From Chryseobacterium sp. ISL-6 (GTDB lineage: Bacteria > Bacteroidota > Bacteroidia > Flavobacteriales > Weeksellaceae), in assembly GCF_018613715.1 (NCBI RefSeq), contig NZ_JAGGPT010000005.1, positions 62,001 to 126,000 on the forward strand: 64,000 bases of DNA. The letters run 5' to 3'. The number at the start of each line of letters is the position of its first letter. Positions within the stretch are counted from its first letter, which is position 1. The translations under genes and the position numbers were made by a program. Below are positions 16,233-23,340 of the stretch, in pieces. The notes beneath the pieces are model-generated. The model saw only the letters and a program-made list of their open reading frames with translations. It did not search any database and was not told the DNA's origin.

Positions 16233-17771
16233 ATGAAAAAATATCTTTTATTGTTTATCATTGCAATATTTGTGATGTCTTGCTCTAAAAAAGTAGAAGT
16301 AAAAGGAAAAATTACAGGTGGATCACCATTAGAAAGAATAGAATTTATTGAAGCTTCAGGGGTTGCTACGTTACCGTTAGCTAACATTGGAGTGAAAAAT
16401 GATGGTACTTTCGCTGGAAGCTTTGAAGCTCCTAAAAATGGGATGTATCTTATTTCTTATGCTGGAAAGCAAAACTTAGTATACTTAAAGGGTGGGCAAA
16501 CCCTTAATATCTCAGGAAATGGAATGACATTTCCAAATGATTATGTTATTACAGGAGATGCAAAAAAGAATAATGACTTCTTTACAGCTTCCCAAAAGTA
16601 TTTAACTAATTATGCTCAAACGGTGAACATGAATGAGCTGATGACTAAAGATGAAAAAGGTTTTCTTGCAGGTATCCAAAAAGTTGAAAAAGATATCAAC
16701 AGCAATATTGAAGAAAATGAAAGAAAATTTAGTCCTGACAGTGAGGTAGTAAAATGGAAAAAGAATGATCTTTCCAGTACATTATTATCTATTATCAGTC
16801 AGTATGAAATGAAACAAAGTCAGACCGGTAATCCTTCATTTAAAGTAGGTAAAACCTTTACTGATTATGAAAATAAACTTCAGGAAAATAAGGATGTTAT
16901 GATAAAAGAGAATCCTTATTACAGACAATATTTATTGGCTAAAATGAGTCCTGATTTTCAAAAGTATGCTGAAGCAAATAGCAAAAATAAAACTGATGTT
17001 ACAACTTCAGAATTGTTTGCCCAATATTTAAAATCAAAAAAGGATATCAATCAAACGGCTAAGGATTATCTTTTGGCTTTCGTAATGGCTCAGTCTGATA
17101 TTCATCCAGGTTCACCCGCTAAGGTTACTGATAAGATTAAGAAGATCATCGATGAAGATATCAAAGATGCTACTATTAAGAGTGACCTTTCGAAAATTCA
17201 AATAGCAGTAAATGGTATTAAAATTGGTGATGTTGCTCCCGATGCTTCTTTAATAAAGCAAGATGGTAAATCTTATAAACTTACTGAAAATAAAGGAAAA
17301 CCTTATATGTTGCTTTTCTATGCATCTTGGAATCCATACATAGGAGAAGCTGCTGTACCAGTGCTGAAAGAAGTTGTTAATTTTTATAAATCTAAGATGA
17401 ATTTCGTATTTGTAAATGTTGATGATACTAAAGATCAGTTTGTAAAAACAAGTAATTCTTTACTAAAAGGAATTCCAGGAACAAATGTATATGGTGATGG
17501 GGGATTAAATTCTGATATTGCTAAGAAATATGGCGTTTATGGATTTAAGTTACCTTGTTTTGTAATCATAGATAAGGATGGTAAAATAGCAAGTAGATCT
17601 TTTGTGAATTTGGGAGAACCGGAATTGGTAACAATTTTGGATAAACTTACAGGGCTTTCTGCACCTAAAGTAAATCCTAATGTACAATTGCAACCAGGGT
17701 TAGGTGTTGATCCTTCTGCACAGCAGATGGCTCCTCAACCAGAAAATCCTCAACCCGCTCCAACAAAATAA
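16233..17771 (+). CDS. Thioredoxin-fold lipoprotein without the redox cysteines
   Basis: 512 residues. A lipoprotein signal (LLFIIAIFVMSC, lipid Cys17) is followed by a DUF4369-like beta domain (about 22-110), a helical linker rich in Lys/Glu (about 115-320), and a TlpA/thioredoxin-like domain (about 330-470) with GDVAPDASLIKQDGKSY and DKDGKIASRSF. Where TlpA proteins carry WCxxC, this one has YASWNPYIGEA (around residue 366), so thiol-disulfide exchange at that site is impossible. A cis-Pro-like LPCFVI segment is retained. It ends in a Pro/Gln-rich tail. Probably anchored in the envelope with a binding or chaperone role; function not known. Single-gene unit. Confidence 0.75.
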   Translation: MKKYLLLFIIAIFVMSCSKKVEVKGKITGGSPLERIEFIEASGVATLPLANIGVKNDGTFAGSFEAPKNGMYLISYAGKQNLVYLKGGQTLNISGNGMTFPNDYVITGDAKKNNDFFTASQKYLTNYAQTVNMNELMTKDEKGFLAGIQKVEKDINSNIEENERKFSPDSEVVKWKKNDLSSTLLSIISQYEMKQSQTGNPSFKVGKTFTDYENKLQENKDVMIKENPYYRQYLLAKMSPDFQKYAEANSKNKTDVTTSELFAQYLKSKKDINQTAKDYLLAFVMAQSDIHPGSPAKVTDKIKKIIDEDIKDATIKSDLSKIQIAVNGIKIGDVAPDASLIKQDGKSYKLTENKGKPYMLLFYASWNPYIGEAAVPVLKEVVNFYKSKMNFVFVNVDDTKDQFVKTSNSLLKGIPGTNVYGDGGLNSDIAKKYGVYGFKLPCFVIIDKDGKIASRSFVNLGEPELVTILDKLTGLSAPKVNPNVQLQPGLGVDPSAQQMAPQPENPQPAPTK

Positions 17772-17789
17772 TAAACTTTAACATAGATG

Positions 17790-17820
17790 AAAAACCTTGT
17801 CCTAGGATAAGGTTTTTTTT
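17790..17820 (+). terminator. Rho-independent terminator
   Basis: Stem AAAACCTTGTCC / GGATAAGGTTTT (one mismatch) with a two-base centre, ending in eight T. It closes the thioredoxin-fold lipoprotein gene. Confidence 0.75.
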
Positions 17821-17824
17821 ATTG

Positions 17825-17832
17825 TATTTTTG
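17825..17832 (+). promoter_or_regulatory. -7 box of the rlmD promoter
   Basis: TATTTTTG directly after the preceding terminator; leader of about 50 bases. Confidence 0.45.
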
Positions 17833-17886
17833 CAAATTGAAACCGGAAGGTTACATTCGTGATATAGAAAAAATAGAAATTAGGGA

Positions 17887-19293
17887 ATGAGAAAGAAGAA
17901 AGATATTATTCTTGAAAATATTAAGCTTTTAACAGCTGGTGCTAAAGGTGTAGCAATAGGGAAGACAGATGAAGGGAAAACCGTTTTGGTTTCAGGTGCT
18001 ATTCCGGGAGATGTTGTGAACGCAAGAGTAAGAAAGTCTAAATCTAAATATTTTGAAGCTGAAACAGTAGAAGTTTTAGAAAAGTCTCCTTTTAGAGTAG
18101 ATGCCAAATGTATTCATTTTGGAACTTGTGGTGGATGTAAATGGCAGAATATGAGCTATGAAAAGCAGCTGGATTTCAAACAAGAAGAGGTTTATAATAA
18201 TATAAAGAGAATTGGTGGAATTGATAATTTTGAAACCATTTCAATTTTAGGTGCTGAGGATCAGTATTTCTATAGAAACAAAATGGAGTTCTCTTTCTCT
18301 AATGCCAGATGGCTTACTCAATACGAGATAAGTTCTGAAGAAAATTTTGGAAGCAGAGATGCTTTAGGGTTTCATATTCCTGGAATGTGGAGCAAAATTT
18401 TAGATCTTAAAGAATGCTTCCTTCAGGAAGATCCATCCAATACGATCCGTTTGGCGGTAAAAAACTATGCCGTGGAAAATGGATTAGACTTTTTTGATGT
18501 TAGAAATCAGGAAGGTTTTTTGAGAACTCTAATGATGAGACAAAACTCTAGCGGGGAATGGATGGTGCTATTCCAACTTTATAGAGAAGAAAAAGAAAAC
18601 AGAGAAAAGCTTTTTGAATTTTTATTGAATAAATTTCCACAGATTAAAACGTTAGTCTATGCAATTAACTCTAAGCAAAACGACTCTATTTATGATTTAA
18701 ATATTAAAACATATTTTGGAGAAGGGTTTTTAATGGAAGAGATGGACGGATTGAAATTTAAAATAGGACCAAAATCTTTTTTTCAAACCAACTACAAACA
18801 GGCTTTGGAACTTTATAGAAAGACATTAGAATTTGCTGATTTAAAAGGTGATGAAGTAGTTTATGACTTATATACAGGAACCGGAACTATTGCACAGTAT
18901 GTAGCCAGAAAAGCAAAACAGGTAATCGGAATAGAATCGGTACAGGAAGCTATTGATGCAGCAATTGAACATGCTGAGTTAAATGGCCTTACCAATTGCA
19001 CCTTCTATTGTGGTGATATGAAGAATGTTTTTAATGATGAATTCCTGGAAAATCATCCAAAAGCTGATGTCTTAATTACTGACCCACCAAGAGATGGGAT
19101 GCATCAGAAAGTTGTAGAACAGATCTTAAAACTTTCTCCTGAAAAAGTAGTGTATGTAAGTTGTAATTCAGCTACTCAGGCGAGAGACTTAGCACTAATG
19201 AAGGATCATTATAATGTAGTTAAAATATTACCTGTTGATATGTTTCCCCAAACCCATCATGTTGAGAATATTGCATTGCTGATAAAAAAATAA
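17887..19293 (+). CDS. rlmD: 23S rRNA (uracil-C5)-methyltransferase, RlmD type
   Basis: 468 residues. N-terminal TRAM RNA-binding domain (about 1-65), a cysteine-rich CIHFGTCGGCKW segment (about 73-86) for the Fe-S cluster, then a SAM-dependent methyltransferase domain with YDLYTGTGTIAQYV, the DPPRDGM loop and the catalytic Cys in YVSCNSATQARDL. It methylates a specific uridine of 23S rRNA (U1939 in E. coli); the exact position here is inferred from the family. Followed after about 30 bases by DUF6452 and DUF6048, a conserved flavobacterial neighbourhood and probably one transcript. Confidence 0.9.
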   Translation: MRKKKDIILENIKLLTAGAKGVAIGKTDEGKTVLVSGAIPGDVVNARVRKSKSKYFEAETVEVLEKSPFRVDAKCIHFGTCGGCKWQNMSYEKQLDFKQEEVYNNIKRIGGIDNFETISILGAEDQYFYRNKMEFSFSNARWLTQYEISSEENFGSRDALGFHIPGMWSKILDLKECFLQEDPSNTIRLAVKNYAVENGLDFFDVRNQEGFLRTLMMRQNSSGEWMVLFQLYREEKENREKLFEFLLNKFPQIKTLVYAINSKQNDSIYDLNIKTYFGEGFLMEEMDGLKFKIGPKSFFQTNYKQALELYRKTLEFADLKGDEVVYDLYTGTGTIAQYVARKAKQVIGIESVQEAIDAAIEHAELNGLTNCTFYCGDMKNVFNDEFLENHPKADVLITDPPRDGMHQKVVEQILKLSPEKVVYVSCNSATQARDLALMKDHYNVVKILPVDMFPQTHHVENIALLIKK

Positions 19294-19322
19294 TTTGCCT
19301 AAATTTGAATTCAAATCATATT

Positions 19323-19799
19323 ATGAAATATTTTAAATTTCTCATATTAACCCTGATTTTGGGAATGCTTTGTTCATGTGGTGGAGATGATGATATTTGT
19401 GAAAGTGGAGAAGGAACGCCCAGAATTAAGATTGGGTTCAAGAGTGCAGCTACTGATAAAGAAGTAACTTTAGATTCTCTGTATGTTGCTGTAGATTATG
19501 GATCAGGAAAAGTGCAATTAGGAAAACAGCAAAAAATAACCTCCAGATTAGTGCCTCTTAGAGTCGATGACTCTCCTTATACAGACGTTTATATCAGACT
19601 TACAGATAAAGGACAGGAATCCAAAGTAAGAATAAGTTATGGCACAAAAGCTACCTACGTCTCTCCGGGATGTGGTGTGAAGAAAACATATAATAATGTA
19701 AGTTCTGAATTAGTAACTCCAAATCCAGTTACTAAAGTAGAAATAGGACAAAATAATATAGAGAATGAAGACAAAACTAATCTTTACCTTCTTTTTTAG
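19323..19799 (+). CDS. DUF6452 family lipoprotein
   Basis: 158 residues. Lipoprotein signal peptide MKYFKFLILTLILGMLCSC with lipid-acceptor Cys19. The mature part is beta-rich and contains a second conserved Cys region (VSPGCGVKKTYNNV). This matches DUF6452, a Bacteroidota family of unknown role found between rlmD and DUF6048, as here. A TTG 18 bases upstream could extend it, but the ATG gives the proper signal peptide. Its end overlaps the next gene by 35 bases. Confidence 0.8.
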   Translation: MKYFKFLILTLILGMLCSCGGDDDICESGEGTPRIKIGFKSAATDKEVTLDSLYVAVDYGSGKVQLGKQQKITSRLVPLRVDDSPYTDVYIRLTDKGQESKVRISYGTKATYVSPGCGVKKTYNNVSSELVTPNPVTKVEIGQNNIENEDKTNLYLLF

Positions 19800-20433
19800 T
19801 ATACTAAGCTTATTGAGCTTCGCTCAGGAGAAGAAAGTAAAAGCAGAGCCTAAAAAAGAAAAATGGAAGTATGAGCCTAATTTTATGGTTGGTTTTGACG
19901 TTCTTAATTTTGGAAGTGCTTTTTTCTCAGACAGGAAATTATATCAGGGATTTATATCTTCAAAGATTAAAGGAAGTTTGCATGGAGTTGCAGAAGCTGG
20001 TTTTGAGAAAAATATTTATCAGAAGAATGGGTATGACGCAAAGGTAAATGGTTCTTTTGTAAAGCTGGGTGTGTTTTATATGCTTGCTCAGGATCCTGAA
20101 AATGAGTTCAATGGTTTCTATGCAGGCGGAAAAGCTGCAGGATCATTCTATACTCAGGAGTATATGGCTGTACCTGTCCGGGGATTTGGAGGAAGCAGTT
20201 CATCTATTGCTTTCCCGTCTTCTACTCAATCTTCCTATTGGCTTGAAGGAGTTATTGGAGGTAGAGTACAATTATTTGAATCTAATTTTTATATTGATGT
20301 TAACCTTCAACCTAAGTACATGGTATTTACAACAAAACAGGACGATATACAACCTATGATTGTTCCTGGTTTTGGTAGAAGTTCATCTAAATTCAATATG
20401 GGCTTTTCCTGGAATATAGCCTACAAATTCTAA
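19765..20433 (+). CDS. DUF6048 family outer-membrane-type protein
   Basis: 222 residues. Signal peptide with cleavage expected after LLSFAQ, a Lys-rich linker (EKKVKAEPKKEKWKYEP), then alternating amphipathic strands and a C-terminus ending in an aromatic (WNIAYKF), which suggests a small outer-membrane beta-barrel. Family DUF6048, conserved in flavobacteria next to DUF6452. The 35-base overlap with that gene implies translational coupling. The two may act together at the outer membrane; no function is known. Confidence 0.8.
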   Translation: MKTKLIFTFFFSILSLLSFAQEKKVKAEPKKEKWKYEPNFMVGFDVLNFGSAFFSDRKLYQGFISSKIKGSLHGVAEAGFEKNIYQKNGYDAKVNGSFVKLGVFYMLAQDPENEFNGFYAGGKAAGSFYTQEYMAVPVRGFGGSSSSIAFPSSTQSSYWLEGVIGGRVQLFESNFYIDVNLQPKYMVFTTKQDDIQPMIVPGFGRSSSKFNMGFSWNIAYKF

Positions 20434-20444
20434 TTTTTACTTTT

Positions 20445-20474
20445 AACCTGAACTTTGCTTCAGGTTATTTTTTT
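20445..20474. terminator. Terminator shared with the end of the opposite gene
   Basis: Stem AACCTGAA / TTCAGGTT around CTTTG, followed by seven T after one A. It closes the rlmD-DUF6452-DUF6048 unit and physically overlaps the last codons of the convergent minus-strand lipoprotein gene. Confidence 0.75.
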
Positions 20475-20914
20475 AATAATTGATATAATGCTTCCAGTTC
20501 TTTTGGAGGTGTTCCAGCATCAAATTCTGATGATTGGAAAGTTTTACCTTTATGGGTAATGATTATAGTTGATGACAGTGCCCGATCAGAAAAACGACCT
20601 GTTGTAGGTGATGGATAAGAGGATATTTTATTTAAATCAATTAAGCTCGCTTCCTTTACTATGCTTTTCCAATTGTTAGCCGATAAATCGGAGACTTTTG
20701 AAGTTTCATTTAATAAAGTAGTGATGGCAGTAGGAGTAAAAGTGGTCTTCTTATTTGTTCCTCTGGTTTGTTCCGTTAATTCGATTTTTTCAATATCATA
20801 TTTTTGATCTGTTATAACTGATTTATTTTGATTGTTTTCTGTATTTTTCTGTGAATTACAACTTCCCGTAAATGCTATAGAAAATATGATTGTAGATGCT
20901 ATAATATTCTTCAT
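20465..20914 (-). CDS. Small putative lipoprotein
   Basis: 149 residues. N-terminal signal with a lipobox-like end (IAFTGSC, lipid Cys19), then a short polar linker rich in Asn/Gln/Lys and a domain of about 110 residues with motifs SANNWKSIVKEASL and SSTIIITHKGKTFQSSEF. This resembles small flavobacterial lipoproteins with a one-domain alpha/beta fold, but I cannot name a family. Divergent from the first T9SS protease; the intergenic region holds a perfect 28-base palindrome. Its 3' end lies in the terminator of the convergent operon. Confidence 0.65.
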   Translation of the reverse strand: MKNIIASTIIFSIAFTGSCNSQKNTENNQNKSVITDQKYDIEKIELTEQTRGTNKKTTFTPTAITTLLNETSKVSDLSANNWKSIVKEASLIDLNKISSYPSPTTGRFSDRALSSTIIITHKGKTFQSSEFDAGTPPKELEALYQLLKK

Positions 20915-20958
20915 TTTGAAATTTTATGTATTTTATTCTATTTATTTGAAATATAACT

Positions 20959-20986
20959 AAATATATTAGTTTAAACTAATATATTT
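20959..20986. promoter_or_regulatory. Perfect 28-base palindrome in a divergent promoter region
   Basis: Two 14-base arms, AAATATATTAGTTT and its exact reverse complement, with no spacer. The right arm carries most of the -7 box TATATTTG (20980-20987) of the downstream protease gene. The mirrored left arm gives TATATTTA facing the lipoprotein gene, one mismatch from consensus. A regulator bound here would control both genes. Confidence 0.6.
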
Positions 20987-21016
20987 GCAAGTCATATAAA
21001 AAAATAAGAATAAAGA

Positions 21017-23029
21017 ATGAGAAAATCTACTACTTTAAAGTTTCTTTTTTTACTTCCATTGTTTGTTGCAGGATTATTAAATGCACAGACTACAAATGCT
21101 GGAGTAAAAAGAGAAGCGAAATTCACAGGAAAATCTCCTGCAGAACTTACTCAGTCACATGGCTTTGAAAGATGTTCTACTGTAGAATATGAAAACTACT
21201 TGCAGGCAAAATTTCCTGGAAGAATGACTGCAGATCAATTCGAATCATGGTTGGCTCCATTGGTTAAAAATGCTAAAGCCAATAAATCACAAAACGGAAA
21301 TATCATTACGATCCCAGTAGTGGTACATGTTGTTCATAATGGCCAGAACCTAGGGGTTGCGCCTAATATTGTTGATGAGCAAGTAATTTCTCAAATTACG
21401 GTAATGAATAATGATTATCGTAGATTGGCAGGTACTCCAGGTTTTAACAACAATGTTGTGGGAGCCGATGTCATGATCCAGTTCGCTTTAGCAAAAGTGG
21501 ATCCTAAAGGAAATCCAACTAATGGTATTGATAGAGTAAATTTGTGTCAGCCTTCATGGGGTAGAGCAGATATTGAAAGCTTTGTGAAACCTGAAACTAT
21601 TTGGGATCCTACCAAATATATGAATATGTGGAGCTTAAAATTTACTGATACTACTTTATTAGGATATGCTCAGTTCCCATCTACTTCAGGTCTGCCAGGA
21701 TTGAGTCCTTCAGGAGGTGAAGCTTATTCCGATGGAGTAGTTGCTAACTATGCTACTTTTGGAAGCAGTGACTATAATGTTAATAATACTTTCCTTCTTG
21801 GTGCACCATATGATAAAGGGAGAACAATGACTCACGAGGTTGGCCATTTCTTAGGATTGCGACATATCTGGGGTGATGCAAGTTGTGGGGATGATTTTTG
21901 TGCTGATACTCCAACGGCTCATACATCAAATTATACTTGTAATCCAGCAATAGCAAGCTGTACTGTTCCTACTGTATTTGAGATGGTCCAGAACTATATG
22001 GATTATACAAATGATACGTGTATGAATATCTTTACAATTAATCAAAAAGATAGAATTACAGCAGTAATGAATAATTCTCCTAGGAGACTTGAGCTTAAAA
22101 CATCAACTGCAGATCAGCCAATTGCATTATTTCCAAATGATGCCGAAGTGAAACTGGAGAGAGAATGTGCGACAGCTACATGCGCTACTACTACAGCTCA
22201 AAATGTAAAAGTATCTCTTTACAATAGAGGAACAAGTCTATTGACTTCTGCAGTAATAAATTATACTGTAAATGGAAATGCAAAGGTATTTAACTGGACA
22301 GGAAGTCTGGCTCAGGACAAATATCAAGTTCTGACACTTCCAATGGATGCGAATACTTTAGGTGGGCAAATGAATATTAATGTAACTTCAGTAAATGGTG
22401 TAGCTGATCAAAGATTATCAAATAGCAATATTACTGTAAATTATCTAGGAGCTGTTGTAAGAGCAGATGCTAATGTTGTGTTTAATCTTCAATTAGACCA
22501 ATATGGTTCTGAAACAACTTGGACACTTAAAAATAGCTCAGGAACTACCGTATATAGTGGTGGCCCTTATCCGGATTCTCCAACACCAGCTCTTCCGGCT
22601 TTAAAATCATTTAACTGGACATTAAGTGCAGATGAATGTTATACATTAACTGTGAATGATCAGTTTGGTGATGGATTCTATCCTTATGGTGGATATTATA
22701 ATATTAAATCTTTATCTGGAACAACGCTACTTTCAGGATCTCACTTTGCTACTACTCAAAGTAGATCTTTAAAAGTACAGATATTGGGAACTAAAGAAGT
22801 GGTTAAGAATAGCTTCGCTATTTACCCTAACCCAGTAAATGATATTTTAAATATTACCAAAGTTTCTAATAAGGCAAGCTTTGAAATTCATAATGCTGTT
22901 GGACAGCTTGTGAAAGGTGGTACCATTACTAATAATCAAATCAGAGTAGCTGATTTAGTAAAAGGGACATATGTTATTTCAATAAAAGATAATGCAATTT
23001 CTGAAAGCATTAAATTCATTAAGAAATAA
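21017..23029 (+). CDS. Secreted M43-type zinc metalloprotease with T9SS sorting domain
   Basis: 670 residues. Signal peptide (cleavage after LNAQ), a pro-region to about residue 95, then a pappalysin-like M43 catalytic domain with the extended zinc site HEVGHFLGLRHIWGD around residue 273 and a downstream Met-turn region (NYMDYTNDTCMNIFT). Next come a CARDB-like beta domain and a Gly/Tyr-rich beta domain (about 480-590, TLTVNDQFGDGFYPYGGYY). The last about 75 residues (SFAIYPNPVNDILNI...) are a type A T9SS sorting domain, so the enzyme is exported across the outer membrane and released or attached at the surface. First of three consecutive T9SS metalloprotease genes. Confidence 0.9.
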   Translation: MRKSTTLKFLFLLPLFVAGLLNAQTTNAGVKREAKFTGKSPAELTQSHGFERCSTVEYENYLQAKFPGRMTADQFESWLAPLVKNAKANKSQNGNIITIPVVVHVVHNGQNLGVAPNIVDEQVISQITVMNNDYRRLAGTPGFNNNVVGADVMIQFALAKVDPKGNPTNGIDRVNLCQPSWGRADIESFVKPETIWDPTKYMNMWSLKFTDTTLLGYAQFPSTSGLPGLSPSGGEAYSDGVVANYATFGSSDYNVNNTFLLGAPYDKGRTMTHEVGHFLGLRHIWGDASCGDDFCADTPTAHTSNYTCNPAIASCTVPTVFEMVQNYMDYTNDTCMNIFTINQKDRITAVMNNSPRRLELKTSTADQPIALFPNDAEVKLERECATATCATTTAQNVKVSLYNRGTSLLTSAVINYTVNGNAKVFNWTGSLAQDKYQVLTLPMDANTLGGQMNINVTSVNGVADQRLSNSNITVNYLGAVVRADANVVFNLQLDQYGSETTWTLKNSSGTTVYSGGPYPDSPTPALPALKSFNWTLSADECYTLTVNDQFGDGFYPYGGYYNIKSLSGTTLLSGSHFATTQSRSLKVQILGTKEVVKNSFAIYPNPVNDILNITKVSNKASFEIHNAVGQLVKGGTITNNQIRVADLVKGTYVISIKDNAISESIKFIKK

Positions 23030-23051
23030 TAATATTAAAACTTAGACTTAA

Positions 23052-23091
23052 AAAGAAAGTCTTCTACTTTATAGTGGAAGACTTTCTTTTT
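23052..23091 (+). terminator. Strong terminator
   Basis: Stem AAAGAAAGTCTTC / GAAGACTTTCTTT around ACTTTATAGTG, ending in a T-run. It closes the M43 protease gene. Confidence 0.85.
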
Positions 23092-23300
23092 GTTGATTGT
23101 ATTATTGTTGTTTTTTACTTCTATTATTTGTTTGTAATTCTGTCTTTTTGCTATTTGTTGCTGTGTCTTGCTATTTTTTTTATGGTCTTATTGTTTTTTA
23201 AAAACATAATGATAATTGCTAATCATGGCAGGTTGTTTAATATAATGATTGTATTTTTATATTTATGATATTTTATATTAAATATCTGTTTAAGTTTTTA

Positions 23301-23308
23301 TATTTTTG
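23301..23308 (+). promoter_or_regulatory. -7 box of the second protease gene
   Basis: TATTTTTG, perfect TAnnTTTG, leaving a leader of about 27 bases. Confidence 0.5.
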
Positions 23309-23340
23309 TTAAATGTGAATTTAAAAAAAAAGATTAATTT

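Noticed and set aside
23074..23268. 64-codon open frame after the M43 protease gene
   Set aside because: It starts inside the terminator hairpin, is almost entirely hydrophobic and aromatic by AT-rich composition, and overlaps the promoter region of the next gene only in part; no coding pattern.
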